Source: Bin87 sp965203985 (GTDB taxonomy: Bacteria > Chloroflexota > Dehalococcoidia > Lucifugimonadales > UBA3495). Taken from it: a stretch of DNA of 64,000 nucleotides. Where the stretch lies: positions 62,001-126,000 of the forward strand of contig CBDBDS010000012.1 of assembly GCA_965203985.1 (NCBI GenBank), in the 5' to 3' direction. Below the pieces are notes generated by a model. The model ran no database searches. It had not been told where the DNA came from and worked only from the letters and a program-made list of their open reading frames with translations. The translations under genes were made by a program, and so were the position numbers. Shown piece by piece: positions 25,352-34,291 of this stretch; position 1 is the first letter of the stretch; each line of letters begins with the position of its first letter.

Positions 25352-26359
25352 ATGGCGACGCGCATCGGTATCAATGGGTTCGGGCGGATCGGACGTTTGG
25401 TCGCCCGGGCGGCTCTTTCGCCCACGTATCATGAACGCCTGGACTTGGCCGCTGTGAACGGCTTGGGGGATCCCGATACCGCCGCCCACCTGTTCAAGTA
25501 CGACAGCACCTACGGGCCTTACGCCGGCACCGTAGGAACTGACAACGGCAACCTCGTCATCGACGGGAAGCCCATTCGGATGTTTCAGGAGTCGGACCCG
25601 GCGAACATCCCCTGGTCCGAGATGGGCGTCGACATCGTAGTGGAATGCACCGGCCGCTTCACCGACGCTGCCAAGGCGGCAGCCCACATCGACAGCGGCG
25701 GCGCCAGCAAGGTCATCATCTCCGCCCCGGCCCGTGGCGCGGACGCCACCATCGTGCTGGGCGTGAACGACGAGGCGTACGATGGCGGGGAGCACCGGAT
25801 CATCTCCAATGCCTCGTGTACCACCAACTGCTTCGCGCCCATGGTCAAGGTGCTGCACGACGCCTTCGGGGTCGAGCGCGGCCTGATGTCCACCATCCAC
25901 GCCTACACCAACGACCAGAGCATCCTGGACCGCAACCACCGTGACCTGCGCCGGGCACGCGCCGCGGCGCAGAACATCATCCCCACCAGCACCGGCGCGG
26001 CCCGTTCCGTCGGCGTGGTGCTGCCCGAGTTGAACGGCAAGCTCCATGGCATCGCGTACCGCATCCCCACGTCCATTGGTTCCGCCACCGACTTCGTGGC
26101 CGACCTCAAACAGAACGTCACCAAGGACGAGGTCAACGCCGCCTTCAAGGCCGCGGCCGATGGTCCCCTGAAGGGCATACTGGAATACACTGAGGACCCC
26201 ATCGTCAGTTCCGACATTCGCGGGAACACCCATAGCTGCATCTTCGACGGCCTCAGCACCATGGTCCTCGATGACAGCATGGTCAAGATCCTCGGTTGGT
26301 ACGATAACGAGTGGGGATACTCGTGCAGAACCGCCGACCTGTGCTGCCTGATTTCGTAA
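25352..26359 (+). CDS. gap: Glyceraldehyde-3-phosphate dehydrogenase
   Basis: A 335-residue type I enzyme. INGFGRIGRLVAR is the Rossmann loop, SNASCTTNC holds catalytic Cys156 and STIHAYTNDQ His183. Two usually conserved cofactor positions differ. The Asp that normally follows the second-strand Asn (VND) is Gly in AAVNGLGDP, and the Asn of the usual GYSNR is Cys325 in EWGYSCRTADL. The C-terminus (DLCCLIS) is also divergent. NAD versus NADP preference may therefore differ from the textbook enzyme; this is inference. It lies downstream of eno. Confidence 0.95.
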   Translation: MATRIGINGFGRIGRLVARAALSPTYHERLDLAAVNGLGDPDTAAHLFKYDSTYGPYAGTVGTDNGNLVIDGKPIRMFQESDPANIPWSEMGVDIVVECTGRFTDAAKAAAHIDSGGASKVIISAPARGADATIVLGVNDEAYDGGEHRIISNASCTTNCFAPMVKVLHDAFGVERGLMSTIHAYTNDQSILDRNHRDLRRARAAAQNIIPTSTGAARSVGVVLPELNGKLHGIAYRIPTSIGSATDFVADLKQNVTKDEVNAAFKAAADGPLKGILEYTEDPIVSSDIRGNTHSCIFDGLSTMVLDDSMVKILGWYDNEWGYSCRTADLCCLIS

Positions 26360-26375
26360 TGCTTCCTGGCGGTTG

Positions 26376-29300
26376 ATGCGCTCACTGCCCATGAACGCCC
26401 AACGGCTTGGTCTCCTCGCCCCCCTGCGCAGGCTGTGGGGGCCTAATTTTCTGCTGCCCGTCCTGTTGGTCGCCGCGCTGGCCCTGCGCCTGTATGGCAT
26501 CGACTGGGACCAGGGCCACGGATTCCACCCGGACGAGCGGTCGTTTTACCTGCGCGCTGACGACATGTTCCGTGTGCTCACCCAAGCGCCGGGACACGAG
26601 ACCTGGCTGGCCGAATGGCCCGAAATGCGGGTCGGCCTGCCCAACATCGAAACCGCCCTGTCGGCGGAGCATAGTCCCCTCAACCCGCACTGGTTCCCGC
26701 TGGGCAGCATCCTGATTTACGCGCTGGTGCCGATCCGTTCCGTTGCCGAGTTGTTCACCGACTGGGGCGCCATGGACTTGCGGTTCGCCGGCCGCACCCT
26801 GGCCGCCCTGGCCGATACCGCGTCGGTGGCCTTGATGTTCGTGATTGGCCGACGGATGTACGGCCGGTGGACGGGGTTGCTGGCCGCCGCCTTGACCGCC
26901 TTTGCCGTAATCCACATCCAGCACGCGCACTTCTATCGCCCGGAACCCTTTACGGTTCTCACGTCGCTGGCGGCGCTGTGGGCCATGCTCCGGTTCGCGG
27001 ACACCGCCCGGATTCGCGACGCCGCCCTGCTGGGCCTGCTGGTGGGCCTGTCCATGGCGCCCAAAGTGTCGGTGGCGCCCATTCTGGCGCCTCTGGCTGT
27101 GGTGTTCCTCTGGACCTGGAAAGACCGCGCCGGCGGGCGATGGTCCGACCTGACGGTGCCGTCGGCCGTCAGATTCGCGCCCACGGTGTCGGTCGCCGGC
27201 CTGCTGGCGTTGGCCGCGTTTTTCATCACCACCCCCTACGCCTTCCTGGACTTCGGCACGTTTCTCGCCGACATTCGCGCCCAGGCGGAAATGGCCCGGG
27301 AAGCCGGCCACTGGCCGTTCACCTGGCAATATGCCGACACGCCGGCCTTCTGGTACCAGATCAGGCAGACCTCGGTTTGGGGGTTGGGCATTCCGCTCGG
27401 CATCGTTGCCTGGCTGGCCGCGCCGTTCACCGCGTGGATGGCGTGGCGCGGCGGCTCGGCACAGCGCTCCGACCTCCTGTTGCTGGCCTGGGCCGTGCCC
27501 GCCTTCGTTTTCCTGGAGGTATTCGAGGTCAAGTTCCTGCGCTACGTGTTCCCCCTCATGCCCTTCTACATCCTGATGGGTGCGCGGATGCTCGTGGCCA
27601 CCGTGTACTGGGCCAGGGAACGGCGAACTCGTGACGACGATGGCACTACCGTCCCGCCCGACGATGCGCCGTTTTCCGAGGAGTGGCACGCGACCCCGCC
27701 CACCGTCGGCGATGACCTCATCTTCGACGAACCGATCTTCGGCGAAGACGCACCATTTTCCGAGGAATGGCACGCCACGCCCCCCACCGGCGGCATGGTG
27801 GTGTCAGCGACCGGGCGGCCGGTGGATCCCGACGCCGTTGTCGACCGTCAGCCGTCCCTTTGGCAAACCGTTGCGCAGTCCACCCGTCGGTACGCTTACC
27901 CGGTCAGCATTGCGGTTCTGGCCGTCGTGGTAGCGTCCACCGTCCTCTACGCCATCGCCTTCTCCAGCATCTATAGCCGTCCCCACACGGCGGTCTCGGC
28001 CGCAGAGTGGATCAACGCCAACGTTCCGTTCGACCCGGCGATCATCAACGGGGGCTCTTATTGGGACGAGCGCATTCCGAATCTGGGCCGGTACGACGTC
28101 TGGACGTTTCCAGCCTACCATCCCGACAGTGACCGCAATAAAATCCCGGAGTTGGTCGGCCGCCTGTCGTCCAGCGATTACATCGTTTTCTATTCGAACC
28201 GGGCCTACGGATCGGTGGCCCGGCTCCCGGATCAGTACCCCCAGAGCTCGGCGTTCCTCCGCCTGCTGTTCGCCGGAGACTTGGGTTACCGGCTGGAGCG
28301 ATCGTTCAAGTCGTATCCGTCGTTGGCCGGTTTCGAACTGCGTGACGACCCCTACCGACGCGCCGGCTTGCGCCAGCCGGTGCGCGCCGCGGACAGCTCA
28401 CCGGAACCGGGACGTGGCATAGGGCTGAACCTCGGCTACGCCGACGAAAACGTCATCGGATACGACCACCCGCAGGCGCTGGTGTTCCGCAACGTCGACC
28501 GACTGTCCACTGGCGAGATACGGTCTCGCATCGATGATGCTTCAGCACACGGCGAGGAAACTCCACCGCTGATGCTGCCTCCCGATGCGCTGCTGGCACA
28601 GCAGGACGGAGGCACCTGGTCGCAGGTGTTTCGGGTGGATGGCTGGCCGAATCGCGTGCCCTGGCTCAGTTGGTTGCTGGCGCTGGAGGTCATTTGCCTG
28701 ATCGCGTTCCCGCTCACCTGGTGGGTGTTGCGTCCACTGCACGACCGGGGATTGCTGTTCTCCCGGGCCGTTGGGCTTCTCCTGGTGGCGTGGGTGGCGT
28801 GGCTGCTGGTGAACTCAGGGTTCGTGCAATTTTCGACGGCCACCATAGGTTTGGCGATGCTCATCGTGGCGATACCATCGGCGGCAGTTTTGGCCGGTCA
28901 CTGGCGAGAAATCGCGGCGTGGCTGCGGGAACACTGGCGCATGGTGGTGGCCGCCGAAGCGCTGTTCGTGCTGGCCTACCTGGCCTTCGTGCTGATCAGG
29001 GCCGCCAACCCGGACCTGTGGCACCCGTGGCGCGGCGGCGAGAAACCCATGGAACTGGCCTACTTCACAGCCGTTGCCCGCTCCTCGGTGCTGCCGCCGT
29101 ACGATCCGTGGTTCGCCGGCGGCTATCTGAACTACTACTATTGGGGTTACTTCATCCTTTCGATACCTACCCGTCTCACGGGCATCCCCCCGGTGATAGC
29201 GTTCAATTTAGCCGTGCCCACGCTTTTCGCCCTGACCGCGACCGGCGCCGGCGCGCTGGCGTACTACTTGGTCAAAGCGGCTCGGGCGGTTTCGGGAGAG

Positions 29301-31106
29301 GCCGGGCCGTCCCCCGATTCAACGGCTAGTGGCTGGCAGCGAGTAATTGCAGGGAACCACATTCGACGGTGGCTGCCCGGCACCGCCGTTATGGCGGGGC
29401 TCATCAGCGCCGTGATGGTGGCAATCGCGGGGAACCTGGATGGCGTGATCCAGCTGTGGCACATCCTGTCCGAACGCATCAACGGTGTCCCGGTGCCCCT
29501 CTCAGCATTCGATTTCTGGCGCAGCAGCCGCGCCATACCGGAGATCCCGAACTTTGAGCCCAACGCGCTGACCCTGTGGCTGGAGATGCGCGATCAGGTC
29601 GACTTCGGGTTTCACATCACCGAGTTTCCGTATTTCACCTTCCTTTTTGCCGATCTTCACGCACACATGATGACGATGCCCTTCGCGCTGCTCGCGGTCG
29701 CCCTGGGTGTCGCCGTCCTGCTCGGCGTGTCGAGGAGCGGCCCGAGGAGCGTCTGGACCTGGGTGTGTGTCGCGCTGATGGGCCTGGCGGTAGGCAGCCT
29801 GTGGACCATCAACTCGTGGGAATATCCGGCTTACGCCCTGCTCATGGTCGGGTTCGCAGCGGCCGCAGCATGGATGATGCCCGGCGAAGTCCAGGGGCGC
29901 GTGGCCCTTGGGATGGCCCTGGCGTTGGTGGCGCTGGTGGTCAGCTACGTGGCGTTCCTGCCGTTCCATGGCGCAACTGAGACCTTTGGCACTGGCATCG
30001 AACCGACCCTTTGGCGCACCCCGTTGACCAACTACCTGCTCATCCACGCGCTCCCGCTCTTGGCGGCTCTGGCATTGCTGTCGGCGACGCTGCCCCGAGC
30101 CGGCGGCCCGCTGCTGGCCCGGATCAGAGCGGCGACCCCGGTCCCAGCAGCGCACCAATGGCTGCTGGCGGGGGTATTGGCGGGGTTGGGGCTGGCGGGT
30201 TACTTCTGGGCCGCGGGTTTCCTGACCGCCGGCGTGCTCATGGTACCGCTCACGCTGACCTGTTGGTCGCTGGCCGCGACGTTGCTGAACGACGAGGACC
30301 GGACATCACGATCCGATGTGGCGGGTCTGGGAATGCTGGCTGTCGCCCTGGCCATCGGCATCGGCGTGGACTTCGTGCGCGTCGAGGGTGACATCGCCCG
30401 AATGAATACCCTGTTCAAGTACTACTTGGTGGCATGGCTCCTGTTCGGCGTGGCCGGGGCGTACGGTTTTTGGCGAGGCTGGGCCGCGTGGCGTAATCGT
30501 CGCAACATCTACAGCAAAGCGGTGAGATACACGTTTGCCGCCATAGCTGCGCTCGTGGGCGTCGGGGTCATGGTATATCCCGCGCTGGCGACGCCCGTGC
30601 GTATCCAGGACCGCTTCCACTCCACGCCATTGACCCTGGACGGCGCGGCGTGGATGCCCGACGCCGTGCACTGGGAGCGCGACGAGCCCATCGAATTGCG
30701 CTGGGACGCCGACGCCATACGCTGGTTGCAGGACAACGTGGCCGGCTCCCCGGTGGTCCTGGAGGCCCACGGCGACCAGTACCGCTGGAACGGCCGCGTG
30801 TCAGTGTACACCGGGCTACCGACGGTGATCGGCTGGCCGTGGCATCAGACTCAACAGCGCAACAATTGGGAACTGATACGGGAACGCGCGGGGGATGTGT
30901 CAACCATCTACAACACCCAAAGCAAGAACGCAGCGCTGGACCTGATCGACCAGTACCGGGTGCGCTACATCGTGGTGGGTGACTTGGAACGGATCTATTA
31001 TCTCCCCCACGGCATCGAAAAGTTCGACCGGATGGTGGACGACCGCACTCTCGAACTGGCTTACGCTAACGACCGGACCACCATCTACCGCGTGGTGGAT
31101 CGGTGA
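26376..31106 (+). CDS. Giant membrane protein: GT39-like half fused to DUF2298 (Chlor_Arch_YYY) half
   Basis: A 1,576-residue polytopic protein. The N-terminal half (to about 600) resembles GT-C/PMT-type glycosyltransferases: a first helix, then HPDERSFYL with the acidic pair expected in the first extracytoplasmic loop, then about ten helices. A loop at about residues 428-475 carries a near-perfect duplication of APFSEEWHATPPT. From about residue 889 the DUF2298 domain starts with PPYDPWFAGG and LNYYYWGYFIL, the YYY motif that names the family in Chloroflexi and Archaea. The end lacks helices (soluble tail VSVYTGLPTVIGWPWHQ). It probably transfers a lipid-linked sugar; substrate unknown. ATG 26391 is an alternative start. 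Confidence 0.85.
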   Translation: MRSLPMNAQRLGLLAPLRRLWGPNFLLPVLLVAALALRLYGIDWDQGHGFHPDERSFYLRADDMFRVLTQAPGHETWLAEWPEMRVGLPNIETALSAEHSPLNPHWFPLGSILIYALVPIRSVAELFTDWGAMDLRFAGRTLAALADTASVALMFVIGRRMYGRWTGLLAAALTAFAVIHIQHAHFYRPEPFTVLTSLAALWAMLRFADTARIRDAALLGLLVGLSMAPKVSVAPILAPLAVVFLWTWKDRAGGRWSDLTVPSAVRFAPTVSVAGLLALAAFFITTPYAFLDFGTFLADIRAQAEMAREAGHWPFTWQYADTPAFWYQIRQTSVWGLGIPLGIVAWLAAPFTAWMAWRGGSAQRSDLLLLAWAVPAFVFLEVFEVKFLRYVFPLMPFYILMGARMLVATVYWARERRTRDDDGTTVPPDDAPFSEEWHATPPTVGDDLIFDEPIFGEDAPFSEEWHATPPTGGMVVSATGRPVDPDAVVDRQPSLWQTVAQSTRRYAYPVSIAVLAVVVASTVLYAIAFSSIYSRPHTAVSAAEWINANVPFDPAIINGGSYWDERIPNLGRYDVWTFPAYHPDSDRNKIPELVGRLSSSDYIVFYSNRAYGSVARLPDQYPQSSAFLRLLFAGDLGYRLERSFKSYPSLAGFELRDDPYRRAGLRQPVRAADSSPEPGRGIGLNLGYADENVIGYDHPQALVFRNVDRLSTGEIRSRIDDASAHGEETPPLMLPPDALLAQQDGGTWSQVFRVDGWPNRVPWLSWLLALEVICLIAFPLTWWVLRPLHDRGLLFSRAVGLLLVAWVAWLLVNSGFVQFSTATIGLAMLIVAIPSAAVLAGHWREIAAWLREHWRMVVAAEALFVLAYLAFVLIRAANPDLWHPWRGGEKPMELAYFTAVARSSVLPPYDPWFAGGYLNYYYWGYFILSIPTRLTGIPPVIAFNLAVPTLFALTATGAGALAYYLVKAARAVSGEAGPSPDSTASGWQRVIAGNHIRRWLPGTAVMAGLISAVMVAIAGNLDGVIQLWHILSERINGVPVPLSAFDFWRSSRAIPEIPNFEPNALTLWLEMRDQVDFGFHITEFPYFTFLFADLHAHMMTMPFALLAVALGVAVLLGVSRSGPRSVWTWVCVALMGLAVGSLWTINSWEYPAYALLMVGFAAAAAWMMPGEVQGRVALGMALALVALVVSYVAFLPFHGATETFGTGIEPTLWRTPLTNYLLIHALPLLAALALLSATLPRAGGPLLARIRAATPVPAAHQWLLAGVLAGLGLAGYFWAAGFLTAGVLMVPLTLTCWSLAATLLNDEDRTSRSDVAGLGMLAVALAIGIGVDFVRVEGDIARMNTLFKYYLVAWLLFGVAGAYGFWRGWAAWRNRRNIYSKAVRYTFAAIAALVGVGVMVYPALATPVRIQDRFHSTPLTLDGAAWMPDAVHWERDEPIELRWDADAIRWLQDNVAGSPVVLEAHGDQYRWNGRVSVYTGLPTVIGWPWHQTQQRNNWELIRERAGDVSTIYNTQSKNAALDLIDQYRVRYIVVGDLERIYYLPHGIEKFDRMVDDRTLELAYANDRTTIYRVVDR

Positions 31107-31170
31107 GCGTTCGGGTCACGCTATTCGTCGCGTCCAGAGCTGAGTTGCAGCAGGCGTGTGAACCGCCCTC

Positions 31171-31179
31171 TGATACGAT
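31171..31179 (+). promoter_or_regulatory. Extended -10 promoter for the HpcH/HpaI gene
   Basis: TGATACGAT lies 34 bases before the ATG at 31213. No convincing -35 is present. Confidence 0.4.
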
Positions 31180-31212
31180 AGCCACAAAACGTTCCAGCTT
31201 GCGAGGTGCCCC

Positions 31213-32019
31213 ATGCTCTTCCCGGACCATACGACGGATCGGCTGCTGGCCAATCTTGAATCGGGACAACCCTCCCTGTGCGCCTACGTGTTCAGCCACC
31301 CGAACATGGTGGAAGTCGCCGGCCTGGCTGGCATCGACTGCTTCATGGCCGACATGATGTTCACCGCACACGATTGGGACAACATCGCCCACCTGATACG
31401 GGCGGCCCGTGGCACGGGCATCTCTCCCATGATACGGGTGCAGGCTTTTCCATGGGCCACCGGTACTGACCGGCGCACCGTTTCCGACGCGGCCCGCGCT
31501 TTGGCCCTCGGGGCCACAGCCGTCACGGTTTCGGTGGGCTCCAGGGAGGAGGTCCAGGAACTGATGGGGTTGCGGGACGACTGGCACCGGCTCATTCACC
31601 TGAGGCGCTTCGACACCGCTGAGGACTTCCCGGAGTTCAGCCGCAAAACCCGGGACGGGACTTTGGTTGTGCCAACCGTGGAGAGCGAGGGCGGCCTCCG
31701 TGACTTGGACGACATCCTGGCGATCGACGGGGTCAGGTTGGTGTGGTTGGCCGCAGGTGACGTGACCAAGATCCTGGGCGTGCCGTTCAAGTACGAGGAT
31801 CCCAAGGTAATGAGGTTGCTGGAGAACGCCGTAAGAACTGCGGAAAGCCACGGAGCGGCCATCATGTACAACATGGGCCTGGACTCGCCGGACTTCGACG
31901 CTATGGCGGCATCAGCCAGACGCTATTTCGAGGTCGGGGTGCGCGTGGTCGGTTTGGGAGCCATGGAGTGGCACGCGCAGATGGCACTTCAGCAAATCCG
32001 TCGCGGCGCCATCGGGTAG
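31213..32019 (+). CDS. HpcH/HpaI aldolase/citrate lyase family protein
   Basis: A 268-residue TIM-barrel protein. AGIDCFMADMMFTAHDW, GISPMIRVQAF and VVPTVESEGGLRDLDDILAIDGVRLVWLAAGDVTKILG match the class II metal-dependent aldolase family (HpaI, 2-keto-3-deoxy acid aldolases), with the metal-binding Glu in PTVESEGG. The family-typical His of the first barrel loop is not obvious (MADMMFTAHDW). It probably cleaves a 2-oxo acid. GAGGTG precedes the ATG. Confidence 0.8.
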   Translation: MLFPDHTTDRLLANLESGQPSLCAYVFSHPNMVEVAGLAGIDCFMADMMFTAHDWDNIAHLIRAARGTGISPMIRVQAFPWATGTDRRTVSDAARALALGATAVTVSVGSREEVQELMGLRDDWHRLIHLRRFDTAEDFPEFSRKTRDGTLVVPTVESEGGLRDLDDILAIDGVRLVWLAAGDVTKILGVPFKYEDPKVMRLLENAVRTAESHGAAIMYNMGLDSPDFDAMAASARRYFEVGVRVVGLGAMEWHAQMALQQIRRGAIG

Positions 32020-32074
32020 AGCCTCCGGGGCTCCAACGCCTCACGCCCTCCCATCCATGGTCGCGGGGAACCCG

Positions 32075-32151
32075 GCGGCTAGGCGACTTCGCGTACAGGC
32101 GAATATCCCTTGTCCAACGGGATTGCCGCGCTTCGCTCGCAATAACGGACG
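32075..32151. repeat. Partial copy of the GATTGCCGCGCT repeat family
   Basis: GGGATTGCCGCGCTTCGCTC followed by GCAATAACGG matches the right half of the repeats at 41193-41374 and 59413-59572. The left half is missing or diverged. The 261-base gap that contains it otherwise holds only the promoter for the next gene. Confidence 0.55.
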
Positions 32152-32187
32152 GACGGAAAGAGGGCCCGCATGAGGTTCGCCGCCGTT

Positions 32188-32216
32188 TTGACCCTGCTAC
32201 ACCCCTCCCCTATAAT
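32188..32216 (+). promoter_or_regulatory. Predicted sigma-70-type promoter for the Gfo/Idh/MocA gene
   Basis: TTGACC (32188-32193), a 17-bp spacer and TATAAT (32211-32216), 65 bases before the GTG start. Confidence 0.7.
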
Positions 32217-32280
32217 CCGTTGCGCCGCGCCCCACTTTCTCAGCCTGGCGCGCCGCCAAGTATCTTCAGGAGGTACCACT

Positions 32281-33315
32281 GTGGCACTCGAATCCGTGCG
32301 CGTCGGCCTGATCGGCGCCGGCCGCAACACCCGCGATCGACACATCCCGGGGTTCAACGACACCCCACGCGTGGAGATCGGCGCCGTCGCCAACCGTTCC
32401 CGCGAATCGGGACAGCGTGTTGCCGACGCCTTCAACATCCCGACCGTTTACGATAACTGGGAAGAATTGCTGGAGGACGAGAGCCTGGACGCCGTCTGCA
32501 TCGGCACCTGGCCCTACATGCACCGCACGCTGACCATGGCGTCGCTGGAGTCCGGCAAGCACGTGCTGTGCGAGGCCCGCATGGCGATGAACGCCGGCGA
32601 GGCCCACGAGATGCTGGCCGCCTCCCAGGCCTCGCCCAATCTGGTCGCGCAGATCGTTCCTTCGCCCATGACCTTCGGGATTGACGACCTGATGATCCGC
32701 CTGATTTCCGATGGTTTCCTGGGCGACCTTGTGTCCGTGGACGTTCAATCGCAGACCGGATTCACCGATCTCGACTCCACGCTCCATTGGCGCCAGGATC
32801 GGGACATGAGCGGGTTCAACATCCTGAACATGGGCATCTGGTACGAAGCCATGATCCGGTGGGTGGGCCGCGCGACCCAGGTGATGGCCATGAGCAAGAT
32901 CACGGTTCCCCATCGCCGGGACGACGACGGGAATTGGCGCTCGGTCACCGTCCCCGACACCGTGGACATCCTGTGCCGCCTGGCCAACGGGGCCAACGCC
33001 CATCTGAAATTCAGCGCCTGCGCCGGCCTGTCCCCCGGCAATTCGGTCTGGCTCTACGGCACGGAGGGCACCATCCACGTGGACGGCCGGATGCGCGTCT
33101 ACGGCGGGAAGCGCGGCGACTCCGAGTTGCAGGAGATCGCCAATCCGCCCGAAGGCCGTTACTCGTGGTCGGTCGAGCAGGAGTTCATCGCCTCGATCCG
33201 CGACGGAGCCCCGGTGATGCGCACCCCGTTCAACATCGGCGTCCACTACATGGAGTGGACCGAAGCGGTAACCGCAAGCGCGCAGCGCGGCGAAGCCGTA
33301 CATTTGCCGCTGTAA
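32281..33315 (+). CDS. Gfo/Idh/MocA family oxidoreductase
   Basis: A 344-residue NAD(P)-dependent dehydrogenase. GLIGAGRNTRDRHIPGF is the dinucleotide-binding loop (GxGxxx), DAVCIGTWPYMHRTLTMASLESGKHVLCEARMAMNAGEA is the family hallmark, where the usual EKP is replaced by EAR, and the C-terminal beta sheet domain runs from about residue 125. The catalytic Lys of the EKP motif is therefore absent, which may mean altered or lost redox chemistry. The start is GTG 32281 with AGGAGG upstream. The sugar or cyclitol substrate is unknown. Confidence 0.85.
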   Translation: MALESVRVGLIGAGRNTRDRHIPGFNDTPRVEIGAVANRSRESGQRVADAFNIPTVYDNWEELLEDESLDAVCIGTWPYMHRTLTMASLESGKHVLCEARMAMNAGEAHEMLAASQASPNLVAQIVPSPMTFGIDDLMIRLISDGFLGDLVSVDVQSQTGFTDLDSTLHWRQDRDMSGFNILNMGIWYEAMIRWVGRATQVMAMSKITVPHRRDDDGNWRSVTVPDTVDILCRLANGANAHLKFSACAGLSPGNSVWLYGTEGTIHVDGRMRVYGGKRGDSELQEIANPPEGRYSWSVEQEFIASIRDGAPVMRTPFNIGVHYMEWTEAVTASAQRGEAVHLPL

Positions 33316-33343
33316 GGCGACAGCACTAACTCGCAAATCAGTG

Positions 33344-33365
33344 GGGGCGACGCATGCGTCGCCCC
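33344..33365 (+). terminator. Perfect palindromic hairpin after the Gfo/Idh/MocA gene
   Basis: A 22-base perfect palindrome built on GGGGCGACGCA and its complement, 28 bases after the stop and 29 bases before the converging UGSC gene. It may terminate both transcripts; the following bases are CTAAAGG, not a U-tract. Confidence 0.5.
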
Positions 33366-33394
33366 TAAAGGTTGCCGGTGTTTTCGGGTGGTGC

Positions 33395-33937
33395 CTATCT
33401 GTCCAGCAGGCAGGCAATCACCTGGGGCGCCGCCGTGGCTGCCCGCTCGGACAGCTCGGCGTCGGTCAACGTGATGATGGGGTGCTCAATAATCGCGAGG
33501 CCGTACTCCGGGTCACCGCGCATGCGGGACATGGCGTGGGCTTGGCTTACGAAGGGCCGGGTGGTCAGCACGGTAGACGGGATGCCCAGCAGTTCGGTTT
33601 CCATTGCGTCGTGCACACTGCACGCGGTGCAGGACCCTCATTCAGCCGTGGCGTGAATTGCCACATCGATGCTCCTGGCGGTGCGCTGCAGGTCCTCGAT
33701 ACGGGCCGGCCACTGCCATCCGCCCTTGTTGTGCTCCACGGTGCCGGCGATGTCGTACCGCTCGCCGATGATGGCAGCGATGCGGCGCAGCAGGTCCTCC
33801 GAGTGGGGTTTGTTGTTGGCGAACAGCCCGATGACCTTGCCGTCCAGGGTCGCGGGACGCTGCGCCAACCGCGACGGAGCCGGCGGCGCGTCGTCACGCG
33901 GGTCCAGCGTGACGATGGGAGTGGGTTGTGTTGTCAT
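33395..33937 (-). CDS. UGSC-family selenoprotein, copy 1 (in-frame TGA = Sec100)
   Basis: Read through the TGA at 33638-33640, this is one 180-residue protein. The first part ends AIHATAE, then Sec-Gly-Ser-Cys, then TACSVHDAMETELLGIPSTVLTT to a stop at 33395. UGSC is the signature of a known family of (seleno)proteins, where others carry Cys. AGGAGAAAGG lies just before the ATG at 33937. The paralogue at 48500 has its TGA at the homologous place and the same following codons, which argues against a simple nonsense mutation. A SECIS-like stem-loop starts 13 nt after the TGA. The U-x-x-C pair suggests a thiol/selenol redox site. The biochemical role is unknown. Confidence 0.85.
33610..33624 (-). 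promoter_or_regulatory. Predicted bacterial SECIS element, copy 1
   Basis: On the minus strand CGTGC-AGTGT-GCACG forms a 5-bp stem and 5-nt loop, beginning 13 nt after the TGA. The loop contains GU, the element that SelB contacts in the E. coli fdhF SECIS. The stem aligns position for position with the one at 48718-48732. Confidence 0.65.
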
Positions 33938-33970
33938 AGCCTTTCTCCTGGCGGTGTCTGGGCAGATCCG

Positions 33971-34291
33971 TTAGCCTGTCCTTCCTGCTGCTGGGTCCGC
34001 GGTAGTCTCCTTGATGACTTCTGATTTCGGCGGCGGCTCGATACAGTGCTGCCGCAAGACGGCGTCCACGAAAGGTTTGAGCGCTCCCTGGGCGCCGATT
34101 ATGTGCATTCCTACGGCCAACGCGCCTGCATTGCCCGGGTCTTGGTCATAGAACATCGCTACACCATTGGCGATGGAATCACCGAAAGCCGTATCCTCGC
34201 CGTTGGTGATAAGCAGCACGTCAGCATCCGCGTCATAAGTCACCGTGATGTTCGGCAAAGTGGACCCCGGTTTCACTGGTTTCGTGTCCAT
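33971..34291 (-). CDS. DUF2283-like small protein
   Basis: A 106-residue protein. NITVTYDADADVLLITNGEDTAFGDSIANGVAMFYD follows the DUF2283 pattern (v.YD.eaDvLyi........e.....g....y). Its start overlaps the end of the gene at 34273, and pairs of a small basic protein plus DUF2283 are often regarded as toxin-antitoxin-like. It lies between the GLPIVPP-type gene and the UGSC gene on the same strand. Confidence 0.65.
   Translation of the reverse strand: MDTKPVKPGSTLPNITVTYDADADVLLITNGEDTAFGDSIANGVAMFYDQDPGNAGALAVGMHIIGAQGALKPFVDAVLRQHCIEPPPKSEVIKETTADPAAGRTG

Noticed and set aside
33395..33616. Independent 73-residue protein starting at MHDAMETELLG
   Set aside because: It is the second half of the UGSC gene read past TGA; it has no ribosome-binding site of its own and is homologous to the second half of copy 2.
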